The notes: generated from the sequence alone by a model not told the origin. 64,000 bases of DNA from Obesumbacterium proteus (GCF_001586165.1 NZ_CP014608.1:1550001-1614000); one strand, 5' to 3'; shown: positions 51,926 to 60,933, counted from the first letter of the stretch. Numbers and translations are program-made.

Positions 51926-54523
51926 GTGCTAAAAGAATATCGCGAGCACGTCGCTGAACGTGCGGCAGAAGGCGTGGTTCCTAAACCACTGGATGCGACG
52001 CAAATGGCTGGGTTGGTTGAGTTACTGAAATCGCCGCCCGCTGGTGAAGAAGAATTTCTGTTAGATCTGCTGATCAATCGTGTGCCACCGGGTGTTGATG
52101 AAGCTGCTTACGTTAAAGCGGGTTTTTTAGCCGCTGTTGCTAAAGGCGAAACGACCTCTCCTCTGGTTTCTCAAGAAAAAGCCGTTGAACTGCTCGGTAC
52201 CATGCAGGGCGGTTACAATATCCATCCCCTGATTGATGCCCTCGATGATGCCAAACTGGCACCAATCGCTGCGAAAGCGCTGTCTCATACGCTTCTTATG
52301 TTTGATAACTTCTACGATGTGGAAGAGAAAGCTAAAGCAGGCAACAAACATGCGCAGCAGGTTTTACAATCGTGGGCTGATGCTGAATGGTACTTATCTC
52401 GTCCAGAGCTGGCCGAGAAAATCACCGTCACCGTGTTTAAAGTGACCGGTGAAACCAACACCGACGATCTGTCTCCTGCGCCTGATGCGTGGTCACGTCC
52501 TGATATTCCTCTGCACGCATTAGCGATGCTGAAAAACGAACGCGACGGCATTGTTCCCGATCAGCCGGGTAGCGTGGGTCCGATCAAGCAAATTGAGTTA
52601 CTGAACAAAAAAGGTTTCCCGCTGGCCTATGTTGGCGACGTGGTCGGAACCGGTTCTTCGCGTAAGTCAGCGACTAACTCCGTGCTGTGGTTTATGGGCG
52701 ACGATATTCCTCATGTGCCAAACAAGCGCGGCGGTGGTGTGGTTCTCGGCGGTAAAATTGCACCGATCTTCTTCAACACAATGGAAGATGCGGGCGCATT
52801 ACCGATCGAAGTTGACGTTTCTAAGCTGAATATGGGCGATGTGATTGATATCTACCCGTACAAAGGCGAAGTGCGCAATCACGAAACGAATGAACTGCTG
52901 GAAAAATTCGAGCTGAAAACCGAAGTGCTTCTGGATGAAGTGCGTGCCGGTGGCCGTATTCCGCTGATCATCGGCCGTGGTTTAACCACTAAAGCGCGCG
53001 AAGCACTGAATCTGCCACACAGCGAAGTATTCCGTATCGCTAAACCAGTCGCTGCGAGTAACAAAGGTTTCTCTCTGGCACAGAAAATGGTCGGACGTGC
53101 CTGTGGCACTAAAGGCATTCGTCCGGGGCAGTACTGTGAGCCTAAGATGACGTCCGTCGGTTCGCAGGATACCACGGGGCCAATGACGCGCGATGAGCTG
53201 AAAGATTTGGCTTGTCTGGGCTTCTCGGCTGATTTAGTGATGCAGTCGTTCTGTCATACCGCGGCTTATCCTAAGCCGGTAGACGTGACCACGCACCATA
53301 CGCTGCCTGATTTCATCATGAACCGTGGTGGTGTTTCATTGCGTCCGGGCGATGGCATTATTCACTCATGGCTGAACCGTATGCTGCTGCCTGATACCGT
53401 TGGTACCGGCGGTGACTCCCATACACGTTTCCCTATCGGGATCTCTTTCCCTGCGGGTTCTGGTTTGGTTGCGTTTGCTGCAGCAACCGGCGTGATGCCG
53501 TTGGATATGCCTGAATCTGTGCTGGTACGCTTCAAAGGTAAAATGCAGCCGGGTATTACCCTGCGCGATTTGGTTCACGCCATTCCTTACTACGCAATTC
53601 AGCAGGGTCTACTGACGGTTGAGAAGAAAGGTAAGAAAAATATCTTCTCTGGCCGCATTCTGGAAATTGAAGGTTTGCCAGAGCTGAAAGTTGAGCAGGC
53701 GTTTGAGCTGGCGGATGCTTCCGCTGAGCGTTCTGCGGCGGGTTGTACGATCAAACTCGATAAAGCGCCGATTACGGAATACCTGAGCTCCAACATCGTT
53801 CTGTTGAAGTGGATGATCGCGGAAGGCTACGGCGATCGTCGTACCATCGAGCGCCGTATTCAGGGCATGGAAAAATGGCTGGCCGATCCGCAGCTGCTGG
53901 AAGGCGATGCGGATGCAGAATATGCGGCAGTGATCGACATCGATCTAGCCGAGATCAAACAGCCAATTCTGTGCGCGCCAAACGATCCAGACGATGCGCG
54001 TTTGCTGTCTGACGTTGCCGGTGAGAAGATCGATGAGGTCTTTATCGGTTCGTGTATGACCAACATTGGTCACTTCCGTGCTGCTGGTAAGCTGCTGGAT
54101 GGGCATAAAGGCCAACTGCCAACGCGTCTGTGGGTTGCACCGCCAACTAAGATGGATGCGGCTCAACTGACCGAAGAGGGCTACTACAGTATCTTTGGTA
54201 AGAGTGGCGCACGCGTTGAGATCCCTGGTTGTTCCCTGTGCATGGGTAACCAAGCGCGAGTGGCCGATGGTGCAACGGTGGTATCGACTTCAACACGTAA
54301 CTTCCCGAACCGTTTAGGCACCGGAGCAAATGTGTATCTGGCTTCGGCTGAGCTGGCTGCGGTGGCTTCACTGCTAGGCCGCTTGCCAAACCCAGAAGAG
54401 TACCAGCAGTATATGGAACAGGTAGATAAAACCGCGGTAGACACCTACCGTTACCTGAACTTTGACAAGCTGGAACAGTACACTGAGAAAGCTGACGGTG
54501 TGATTTTCCAGACCGCGGTTTAG
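51926..54523 (+). CDS. acnB: Aconitate hydratase B
   Basis: AcnB is the main aconitase of the TCA cycle and also acts as 2-methylisocitrate dehydratase. Its apo-form binds mRNA in E. coli. The 865-residue protein has the N-terminal HEAT-like domain, then the swivel domain (GDVVGTGSSRKSATNSVLWF), then the three catalytic domains. Cluster cysteines are in FIGSCMTNIGHFRAAG and GCSLCMGNQARVADG. Start is GTG at 51926 with AGCGAGGA upstream; E. coli starts at the same residue with ATG. It is monocistronic. Confidence 0.97.
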   Translation: MLKEYREHVAERAAEGVVPKPLDATQMAGLVELLKSPPAGEEEFLLDLLINRVPPGVDEAAYVKAGFLAAVAKGETTSPLVSQEKAVELLGTMQGGYNIHPLIDALDDAKLAPIAAKALSHTLLMFDNFYDVEEKAKAGNKHAQQVLQSWADAEWYLSRPELAEKITVTVFKVTGETNTDDLSPAPDAWSRPDIPLHALAMLKNERDGIVPDQPGSVGPIKQIELLNKKGFPLAYVGDVVGTGSSRKSATNSVLWFMGDDIPHVPNKRGGGVVLGGKIAPIFFNTMEDAGALPIEVDVSKLNMGDVIDIYPYKGEVRNHETNELLEKFELKTEVLLDEVRAGGRIPLIIGRGLTTKAREALNLPHSEVFRIAKPVAASNKGFSLAQKMVGRACGTKGIRPGQYCEPKMTSVGSQDTTGPMTRDELKDLACLGFSADLVMQSFCHTAAYPKPVDVTTHHTLPDFIMNRGGVSLRPGDGIIHSWLNRMLLPDTVGTGGDSHTRFPIGISFPAGSGLVAFAAATGVMPLDMPESVLVRFKGKMQPGITLRDLVHAIPYYAIQQGLLTVEKKGKKNIFSGRILEIEGLPELKVEQAFELADASAERSAAGCTIKLDKAPITEYLSSNIVLLKWMIAEGYGDRRTIERRIQGMEKWLADPQLLEGDADAEYAAVIDIDLAEIKQPILCAPNDPDDARLLSDVAGEKIDEVFIGSCMTNIGHFRAAGKLLDGHKGQLPTRLWVAPPTKMDAAQLTEEGYYSIFGKSGARVEIPGCSLCMGNQARVADGATVVSTSTRNFPNRLGTGANVYLASAELAAVASLLGRLPNPEEYQQYMEQVDKTAVDTYRYLNFDKLEQYTEKADGVIFQTAV

Positions 54524-54547
54524 TTTTCAGCGGTGACTGAATATCGA

Positions 54548-54570
54548 GGAGGCTTCGGCCTCCTTTTTTT
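54548..54570 (+). terminator. Terminator of acnB
   Basis: GGAGGC, a TTCG tetraloop, GCCTCC and then seven T. Confidence 0.95.
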
Positions 54571-54687
54571 ATCGACTTTTCCCCCGCTCAGGCCATAAGC
54601 AAGTTTTCACTTCCCATACGTAAACTGACAGATAAATCCGTAATCTGCATGTAATAACATCAATAAATTGCGCCTATGGGGTGTGTT

Positions 54688-55341
54688 ATGAAAAACAGTT
54701 GGATGCAGCAGATTCAATCTATGCTCGGTGATAAAACCAAGTCGCTCGGTGGGTCTGAAGGGTTTGGTAAATTACTGGCTCCGGCCGCGTTAGGTGGCTT
54801 GGTTGGCGTGCTGTTGGGTAATAAATCCACTCGTAAAATGGCGGGTAAGTTCGGTAAAAATGCGCTGATTATTGGTGGTTCTGCCGCGGTAGGTGCGGTG
54901 TTGTGGAATAAATATAAACAACGAGTCAAAGAAACGCATCAGGATGAGCCCCTGTTTGGCATGCGCACGTCACCGATTGATGCACGAACCAAGCGGCTGA
55001 TTCAGGCTGTCGTGTTTGCGGCAAAAAGCGATGGGCATGTGGATGATGCTGAACGTCAGGCCATTGATAATAGCCTGCATGAGCTTGGTCTTGGCGCTGA
55101 AGCAGAGCATTGGGTGCAAGAGGCATTGGCACAGCCGTTAAATCCAGCGCTGCTAGCACAAGACATTAAGAATGAAGACGAGGCTCTTGAGGTCTATTAC
55201 CTCAGCTGTGTGGTGATCGATATCGATCACTTTATGGAGCGTAGCTATCTGGATGCGTTGGCGCAGTCTCTGAAAATCCCCGCTGATGTGAAGCAAGGGA
55301 TTGAGCACGATATCAGCGAGAAGAAACGCGAGCTCGCTTGA
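54688..55341 (+). CDS. TerB-like DUF533 protein (YebE family)
   Basis: The product of about 217 residues resembles E. coli YebE. The N-terminus is a short amphipathic stretch, then a Gly- and Ala-rich hydrophobic region (LLAPAALGGLVGVLLGN and ALIIGGSAAVGAVLW) likely to be membrane inserted. The C-terminal half (RLIQAVVFAAKSDGHVDDAE and later VIDIDHFMERSYLDALA) is a TerB-like helical domain with acidic metal-site candidates. ATG 54688 is preferred over 54676 because of GGGGTG just upstream. Function is unknown. It is not found between acnB and yacL in E. coli. Confidence 0.8.
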   Translation: MKNSWMQQIQSMLGDKTKSLGGSEGFGKLLAPAALGGLVGVLLGNKSTRKMAGKFGKNALIIGGSAAVGAVLWNKYKQRVKETHQDEPLFGMRTSPIDARTKRLIQAVVFAAKSDGHVDDAERQAIDNSLHELGLGAEAEHWVQEALAQPLNPALLAQDIKNEDEALEVYYLSCVVIDIDHFMERSYLDALAQSLKIPADVKQGIEHDISEKKRELA

Positions 55342-55405
55342 CCCTAGACGCTATTTTTGTTGATATACCGCGCCGGTTTTCCAGTGAAAATTGTGCAGAT
55401 AACGT

Positions 55406-55435
55406 AACGGAGGCCATGGCCTCCGTTTTATTTTT
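55406..55435 (+). terminator. Terminator after the YebE-like gene
   Basis: AACGGAGGCC/GGCCTCCGTT forms a palindromic stem around AT, followed by TTATTTTT. Confidence 0.88.
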
Positions 55436-55535
55436 CCAGTTTGCGAGCCTCGACAGTGCAGCTACGCGATGGATGTTTACACTATAAGTAAGTCATCCCC
55501 AGAAAAAATAGGGGAAAGTCGCGGAGGGCTGAACG

Positions 55536-55901
55536 ATGGATTATGAATTTCGCCATGATGTAACGGGGCAGGTTGTCGCCGTATTTTCGATGGGGCACGA
55601 GGTCGTTGGGCACTGGCTAAACGAGGAAGTTAAAGGCGATTTGGCTTTGCTGACTCAGGTGGAGCAGGCCGCGGCTGAAGTGAAAGGCAGCGAACGCCAG
55701 TGGCAGTTAACCGGGCATGAATACACGCTGTGGTTAGACGGTGAAGAAGTGATGGTTCGCGCTAATCAAATGGCGGTGGAAGGTGATGAAATGGAAGAGG
55801 GGATGAGCTACTACGATGAAGAAAGCCTCTCGTTCTGTGGCTTAGAAGATTTTTTACTGGCGCTAGAGAAATATCGCGCTTTTATCGTTTCGACCCGCTA
55901 G
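55536..55901 (+). CDS. yacL: UPF0231 family protein YacL
   Basis: This 121-residue soluble acidic protein matches E. coli YacL from end to end: MDYEFRHDVTGQ, FSMGHEVVGHWLNEEVKGDL, GHEYTLWLDGEEVMVRANQ and DEMEEGMSYYDEESLSF. The family is conserved next to acnB, but its function is not established. GGAGGG precedes the ATG. In E. coli speD and speE follow; here yacC follows directly. Confidence 0.95.
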   Translation: MDYEFRHDVTGQVVAVFSMGHEVVGHWLNEEVKGDLALLTQVEQAAAEVKGSERQWQLTGHEYTLWLDGEEVMVRANQMAVEGDEMEEGMSYYDEESLSFCGLEDFLLALEKYRAFIVSTR

Positions 55902-55940
55902 TTCAGTTGAGACGCTGAGTTTATCTTTCACTGATATATC

Positions 55941-55965
55941 AAACGGCAGATACGCTCTGCCGTTT
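55941..55965. terminator. Bidirectional terminator between yacL and yacC
   Basis: AAACGGCAGA (55941-55950) pairs perfectly with TCTGCCGTTT (55956-55965). It lies between converging genes. The T-run is short on both strands. Confidence 0.75.
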
Positions 55966-55987
55966 GAGTGGCCGCTTTGGCGATAGC

Positions 55988-56335
55988 TTAGTTAGCGTAA
56001 GCGAGCAGGCTCAGAGAATCTCGGGCGAGATATTTGCATTTCGTTGCGGTTGGCATCGAAATTCGGCTGAGATCGTGATAGCTATCTTCACCCAACGCTT
56101 TCATTTTCTTCGTGTTGTAGTTGGATAAATCCCATCCGTTACGATTGGCAAAAAAGACGATCGCTTTTTTGATTTGCGCATTGGGTAAATCGTTATAACC
56201 ACAGTCATTTTTTAGAAACACGAAGATAGCGGTGAGATCGGCTAAATCTTCGGATTGCATATCATCAAGAGCCTGGCTGGCAGAGGTAAAACTCAGCAAA
56301 CCTAAAAGCAGAAGCACCAGCGAGGTTTTTTTCAT
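55988..56335 (-). CDS. yacC: Exported PulS/OutS-like protein YacC
   Basis: The product of about 115 residues has a signal peptide (MKKTSLVLLLLGLLSFTSASQA). The mature part is close to E. coli YacC: DLADLTAIFVFLKNDCGYND, FFANRNGWDLSNYNTKKMKA and CKYLARDSLSLLAY. The two Cys probably form a periplasmic disulfide. E. coli YacC is described as PulS/OutS (pilotin) like, but its role is not proven. ATG 56335 is chosen because the upstream four residues are not part of a normal signal peptide. Confidence 0.92.
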   Translation of the reverse strand: MKKTSLVLLLLGLLSFTSASQALDDMQSEDLADLTAIFVFLKNDCGYNDLPNAQIKKAIVFFANRNGWDLSNYNTKKMKALGEDSYHDLSRISMPTATKCKYLARDSLSLLAYAN

Positions 56336-56460
56336 AAACAGATGCACATTATGTAGTTGTAGTTTGACGGTATCATATTTCAGCCCTGTTTCTACAGTGT
56401 TTCTTGCTCATTTCATCAATCAATTTATGGAACCTACTTTCCATTTAATCAAGTGCTAGC

Positions 56461-56491
56461 TTGACTTTCCCCTTACTGGAAGGTCTACCCT
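56461..56491 (+). promoter_or_regulatory. CueR-type cueO promoter
   Basis: TTGACT (-35) and TACCCT (-10) are separated by 19 bp, as in MerR-family promoters. The spacer TTCCCCTTACTGGAAGGTC is the CueR dyad, nearly identical to the E. coli copA/cueO sites. Copper(I) induction of cueO is therefore expected. Confidence 0.88.
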
Positions 56492-56598
56492 AAAATGGCA
56501 ATAGTTAACTGCAGCTAAACATTTCGTAGCTTCACGTATGAAGCTAAACACGTCTAAGTTTAACCGAGTCTACTCACTGACGCACAAGGGAATCTGAC

Positions 56599-58221
56599 AT
56601 GCTTCGCCGCGACTTTATCAAACTGACTGCCGTTCTGGGTGCATCCAGCGCCTTACCTTTCTGGAGCCGTGCTGCTTTTGCGGCCGATCATCCTGCATTA
56701 CCGATCCCTGCACTACTCACGCCAGATGCCGCAGGAAAAATAGCGCTGAACGTCCAAACCGGTAGCATGAAATGGAAGGCGGGGATGCAAACCCCAACGT
56801 GGGGTATCAATGGCCCGCTGTTAGGGCCTGCCATGCGTTTGCAGCGAGGTAAGGACGTCGCGATTAATGTTACCAATGAGCTGCCAGAGGCAACCACCAT
56901 GCATTGGCACGGCATGGAGATTCCGGGCACGTCTGACGGTGGCCCGCAGGCGGTGATTGAGCCAGGCAAAATGTGGACGGCTGAGTTTAAAGTGGATCAA
57001 CCCGCAACAACCGCATGGTTCCACCCGCATACGCACGGTTTAACCGGACGTCAGGTGGCGATGGGGCTAGGCGGTCTGATTATTATTGATGATGAAGAAA
57101 GCACCAAGCTGCCATTGCCCAAAGAGTGGGGCGTTGATGATGTGCCGGTGATCCTGCAAGACAAGCGCCTTGATGCCAAAGGCCATATTGATTACCAGCT
57201 CGATATCATGACAGCGGCGGTAGGATGGTTTGGCGATATGATGCTGACCAACGGCACAGTCTACCCTCAGCACCTCGCGCCGCGTGGATGGCTGCGACTG
57301 CGGTTCCTCAACGGATGTAATGCGCGTTCATTAAATCTGGCAACTAGCGATGGACGCCCTTTATATGTGGTGGGCAGCGATGGCGGATTGCTGGGCGAGC
57401 CGGTTAAATTGACGGAACTGCCGATTCTGATGGGCGAGCGTTTCGAAGTTTTAGTGGATACTCGCGACGGTAAGGCGTTCGACATTATCACGTTGCCGGT
57501 CAAACAAATGGGGATGACGCTGCCACCGTTCGATCGCGCCCTGCCCGTTTTGCACATTCAGCCTACGCTAAAGAGCAATGAGGCAAAACTGCCAGATGCT
57601 TTAGTGAATATGCCTGCTGTTCCCGCCGCGGATAATGCGAAAACGCGCTGGTTACAGCTGATGATGGATCCTCAGCTCGACATGATGGGCATGCAAATGA
57701 TGATGCAGCGCTATGGCATGGCGTCGATGGCAGGCATGGATATGAAAGGTCATGGCAATATGGCCGGTATGGATCACGGTCAGATGCAGGGGCAAATGAC
57801 TCATGGTCAGATGGGCCATGGAAAAATGAATCATGGCGGCATGGAGCAGGGTGACCAAATGGCTCCGGGTTATGACTTCATGCACGGCAACAAAATCAAC
57901 GGTATTGCGTTTGATATGGCCAAACCGATGTTTGATGTGAAACGTGGCACCTACGAGAAATGGACCATTTCCGGTGAAGGCGACATGATGCTGCATCCAT
58001 TCCATATCCATGGCACGCAGTTCCGTATTCTTTCTGAAAACGGTAAACCGCCAGCGGCTCATCGCAGTGGCTGGAAAGATACGGTACGTGTTGAAGGATG
58101 GCGAAGCGAAGTTTTGGTGAAATTCGATCACGAAGCACCGAAAGAACGCGCATACATGGCGCACTGTCATCTGCTCGAGCATGAAGATACGGGCATGATG
58201 ATGTCGTTTACGGTGAGCTGA
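56599..58221 (+). CDS. cueO: Multicopper oxidase CueO
   Basis: CueO is a periplasmic cuprous oxidase for copper tolerance. The 540-residue protein starts with a Tat signal (LRRDFIKLTAVLGASSALPF, cleavage after SRAAFA). The copper ligands are visible as TMHWHGMEIPG, AWFHPHTHG, HPFHIHGTQF and the T1/T2/T3 motif MAHCHLLEHEDTGMM. The Met- and His-rich segment at about residues 355-425 (MMGMQMMMQRYGMASMAGMD and following) covers the T1 site and gathers copper. A CueR promoter lies 110-140 bp upstream. gcd, next in E. coli, is absent here. Confidence 0.96.
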   Translation: MLRRDFIKLTAVLGASSALPFWSRAAFAADHPALPIPALLTPDAAGKIALNVQTGSMKWKAGMQTPTWGINGPLLGPAMRLQRGKDVAINVTNELPEATTMHWHGMEIPGTSDGGPQAVIEPGKMWTAEFKVDQPATTAWFHPHTHGLTGRQVAMGLGGLIIIDDEESTKLPLPKEWGVDDVPVILQDKRLDAKGHIDYQLDIMTAAVGWFGDMMLTNGTVYPQHLAPRGWLRLRFLNGCNARSLNLATSDGRPLYVVGSDGGLLGEPVKLTELPILMGERFEVLVDTRDGKAFDIITLPVKQMGMTLPPFDRALPVLHIQPTLKSNEAKLPDALVNMPAVPAADNAKTRWLQLMMDPQLDMMGMQMMMQRYGMASMAGMDMKGHGNMAGMDHGQMQGQMTHGQMGHGKMNHGGMEQGDQMAPGYDFMHGNKINGIAFDMAKPMFDVKRGTYEKWTISGEGDMMLHPFHIHGTQFRILSENGKPPAAHRSGWKDTVRVEGWRSEVLVKFDHEAPKERAYMAHCHLLEHEDTGMMMSFTVS

Positions 58222-58325
58222 GCTTATTAAGCGTAAAAATTTAACAGCCTCAAAGCATCACTAGACAACTGGTCTAATTTAATGACAATGGTTTGGTGAG
58301 AATAATAATGAGGACGGAATTGAAA

Positions 58326-58930
58326 ATGAATGCTATCGAAGTGATCCAACAACGCCGTGCGACCAAGCAGTTTGATGCTGGTTATGTCATGACTTTAGAA
58401 GAAAAAAAGAGCTGCTGAATATTGCGCTGCAAAATGCGCCAAGTGCGTTTAACCTGCAACATTGGCGTCCATTGCTGATTGAAGACCGCGCCCAGCGTGA
58501 GAAAATTCGTGAAGCGGCATGGGGCCAAGCTCAGGTTACCGATGCGTCGATGCTGGTTGTGCTGTGCGGCGATCTCTCAAGTTGGGAGTCTCAGGTAAAA
58601 AACATTTGGGCAGAAGCCGCCGAGCCTGTACAGCAATATATGGTGCCTGCCGTGGATAGCTACTACCGTGGCAAAGCGCAGACCCAGCGCGACGAAATTA
58701 TGCGCAGCGCGGGTATCTTTGCCCAAACGCTGATGCTGGCTGCTAAGGCGCATGGATATGACTCCTGCCCAATGGATGGTTTTGATTTCGACGCCGTGGG
58801 TAAAATTATCAATAAACCAGAACAGTATGAAATTTGCTTGATGATCGCGATCGGCAAAGGTGTGAGCCAGCCGTATCCTCGTATCGGCAAGTTGCCGTTT
58901 GAGCAAATTGTTAAAACCGACCGTTTTTAA
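58326..58930 (+). pseudogene. Nitroreductase family protein, frameshifted
   Basis: From ATG 58326 (GAGGACGG upstream) the frame reads MNAIEVIQQRRATKQFDAGY, a typical nitroreductase FMN-binding start, then VMTLEEKK. It stops at TGA 58416-58418. The frame continues in another phase with LLNIALQNAPSAFNLQHWRP and DGFDFDAVGKIINKPEQYEI to 58930. The DNA has seven A after GAAG; eight restore GAA AAA AAA GAG CTG and a 201-residue protein of the NfsB-like family. The rest is intact and uninterrupted, which argues for a recent or artefactual indel. The family reduces nitro compounds or quinones with NAD(P)H; the substrate is unknown. Confidence 0.88.
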
Positions 58931-59150
58931 TTTCCCAGTAAAATTATTTATGTAGGTGATGAGTAGAGCGCTGCCCATGACGGCGCTCTATTACCTTGCT
59001 ATACTCTGCGCCCTTAAACACTCCACTCCTCCTCTCATCATTAAATAGTGCCTATATGTATGCGGCAACTCGGTACGTTTTGGCGTTATGATGACGGGTT
59101 GGTAGAGATGAAAGAACGATTTACAGGACTCGGTCTAAAGGTATATAGCG

Positions 59151-59687
59151 ATGAAACATACAGTTGAAGTAATGATCTCTGAACAGGAAGTGCGTCAGCG
59201 TATTGCTGAACTAGGCCGTCAGATTTCAGCAGACTACCGTGATAGCGGCAGCGAGATGGTTCTGGTTGGTTTGCTACGTGGTTCCTTTATGTTTATGGCT
59301 GATCTTTGCCGCCAGATTGATGTTCCGCATGAAGTCGATTTCATGACCGCGTCTAGCTATGGCAACGGCATGAATAGCACCCGTGACGTTAAAATCCTGA
59401 AAGATTTGGATGAAGATATTCGCGGAAAAGACGTATTGATCGTTGAGGATATTATTGACTCCGGCAATACCCTGAGCAAAGTACGTGAATTATTTGCTCT
59501 GCGTGGCCCTAAATCTTTGGCTATTTGTACCTTGTTAGATAAACCAAGCCGCCGCGAAGTTGATGTGCCGGTTGAGTATGTCGGTTTTGCTATTCCTGAC
59601 GAATTTGTGGTCGGTTTCGGCATTGACTATGCTCAGCGCTATCGTCATTTGCCTTATATCGGCAAGGTTGTCATGTTAGACGAATAA
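59151..59687 (+). CDS. hpt: Hypoxanthine phosphoribosyltransferase
   Basis: Hpt salvages hypoxanthine (and guanine less well) to IMP using PRPP. The 178-residue protein matches E. coli Hpt throughout. The PRPP loop is DVLIVEDIIDSGNTLSKVRE, the flexible-loop region is MTASSYGNGMNSTRDVKIL, and the purine site ends in VGFGIDYAQRYRHLPYIGKV. It is monocistronic, with a terminator immediately after the stop. Confidence 0.97.
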   Translation: MKHTVEVMISEQEVRQRIAELGRQISADYRDSGSEMVLVGLLRGSFMFMADLCRQIDVPHEVDFMTASSYGNGMNSTRDVKILKDLDEDIRGKDVLIVEDIIDSGNTLSKVRELFALRGPKSLAICTLLDKPSRREVDVPVEYVGFAIPDEFVVGFGIDYAQRYRHLPYIGKVVMLDE

Positions 59688-59705
59688 GTTAGTTTGTTGA
59701 TACAA

Positions 59706-59740
59706 AAAACGCCGTCATTTTTGACGGCGTTTTTGTTTAG
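59706..59740 (+). terminator. Terminator of hpt
   Basis: A 12-bp stem, AAAACGCCGTCA (59706-59717) and TGACGGCGTTTT (59722-59733), encloses TTTT and is followed by TGTTT. A/T pairs on both sides make it usable from both strands. Confidence 0.93.
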
Positions 59741-59745
59741 GCTAT

Positions 59746-60051
59746 TTAATAATAGTTAATGGTAAGAAGCTTTAAATTCTTCTCTTCATCCACTGGCTCA
59801 ATTTGAGTCCAGCCAAGATTCTCAGGTAAAAATACCTTTCCATTCGCTTCATTAATTGTCGTGGTCTGCCTGAACGCTTTTCCATTTCGGTAACAGCTTG
59901 CCTGAAACGATGACTGTATTTGGCTGATATGACAATCACTATCAACCACGCTGCCGGTAAAATGGATGATCCCATCAGCTGCGCGGGTATGGGCCGAGAA
60001 CATTAACGTAACAACGGTGGTTAAAAAAAGAAATGAACGATATAGGCTCAT
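59746..60051 (-). CDS. Small exported protein with a pilin-like start
   Basis: The product of about 101 residues begins with a signal peptide (SLYRSFLFLTTVVTLMFSAHTRA). The mature start IIHFTGSVVDSDCHISQIQS looks like the first strands of a type 1 fimbrial subunit. The Cys pair (DSDC and ASC) is close together. At about 78 mature residues it is half the length of a normal pilin, so it is either a divergent relative or unrelated. ATG 60051 is favoured over 60054 by its distance from GAGG. No usher or chaperone gene is nearby. The region is AT-rich. Confidence 0.55.
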   Translation of the reverse strand: MSLYRSFLFLTTVVTLMFSAHTRAADGIIHFTGSVVDSDCHISQIQSSFQASCYRNGKAFRQTTTINEANGKVFLPENLGWTQIEPVDEEKNLKLLTINYY

Positions 60052-60054
60052 CAT

Positions 60055-60476
60055 TACCTCAAATAGCGGTTATTGAGTATTTAGCCTTCCATTGCTAGGT
60101 GCGTTAATTTATTTATTAACTAAATAACAAAACTAAAAGCATAAGTGTGTTTGCACTATTATCCACATCCTATGGATGTTGTTTTTTTGTTGCATTGTGG
60201 ATGCGTAATTTAGCAATAATAAATATTAATTAAAAGTGATTTAAGATTAAATTACGATACAAAGGAAAGCGCTGTGCTTATATTTATTTGTATTGATTGG
60301 TAGGGTGAATGTTTTATTTTTTATTGGCAGTTTGTTTTTATGATTTAATTTAATCGTTAATTTTCTATAAAACATTCTTAAATTATCAATTTTAAGAAAA
60401 GGTGTTATTACTAATCTCTGTTACAGCAATTTCTATTAATGCGGATATCGAGTTATCCCTTGAAGAGGAAGCGAAC
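60055..60476. other. AT-rich intergenic region
   Basis: About 420 bp between the divergent exported-protein gene and the Mu-type DNA-binding gene are visibly poorer in G+C than the rest of the window. No operator, hairpin or small gene stands out. Such DNA is often bound by H-NS, but that is an inference. Confidence 0.4.
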
Positions 60477-60845
60477 ATGGAATCAGAATGGTTTACGGCG
60501 AAACAACTCACCGAAATAGCGCCTTTGCCCACCACACCGCAGGGGTTGCATTCTCATGCCAGAAAATCGGAATGGGTAAGGCGTATGCGCGATGGAAAAA
60601 CGATTGAATACCATATCGATAGCCTGCCAGAAGAGGTTAAAGAGGTGCTGCATTTGCATCAGCTAAACGAAACGAGAGCGTACTATCGGCTTCAACCGAA
60701 TGACGAAAGCACTGGGGCAAAGCTATGGGACGATGTGTGTGAAAAAATACCGTTGCTGCAACGTAAAAAACTCGTTGAGCTGGCGTTATTAGAAGGTGTT
60801 AATGCGGTGTTTTTTCGATTGGCGTCGTCATTAACGTTACGTTAG
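60477..60845 (+). CDS. Putative DNA-binding protein with Mu-type HTH
   Basis: This 122-residue protein starts MESEWFTAKQLTEIAPLPTT and continues GLHSHARKSEWVRRMRDGKT, IEYHIDSLP. This is the winged-helix pattern of the N-terminal DNA-binding domain of phage Mu transposase and repressor. No integrase-like catalytic part follows; the C-terminal 45 residues are helical (LLQRKKLVELALLEGVNAVF). The start at 60477 has AGAGGAA 7 nt upstream; longer upstream frames are rejected. It is likely a stand-alone regulator rather than a transposase. Targets are unknown. Confidence 0.65.
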   Translation: MESEWFTAKQLTEIAPLPTTPQGLHSHARKSEWVRRMRDGKTIEYHIDSLPEEVKEVLHLHQLNETRAYYRLQPNDESTGAKLWDDVCEKIPLLQRKKLVELALLEGVNAVFFRLASSLTLR

Positions 60846-60874
60846 AGATGTCGGCGAGGTCTACTGGAAAGGAA

Positions 60875-60915
60875 ACACAACCGCTGTTATCACTTAAGGA
60901 CGTCAGCGGTTGTGT
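60875..60915. terminator. Intergenic hairpin between the Mu-type gene and can
   Basis: ACACAACCGCTG (60875-60886) pairs perfectly with CAGCGGTTGTGT (60904-60915) across a 17-nt loop between two convergent genes. No T-run is present, so terminator function is likely but unproven. Confidence 0.6.
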
Positions 60916-60933
60916 GGTCACGCGGGTGTCTAA

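Noticed and set aside
58964..58990. Hairpin TAGAGCGC/GCGCTCTA after the nitroreductase
   Set aside because: The stem is good but there is no T-run, and the position relative to hpt leaves its role open; not called as a terminator.
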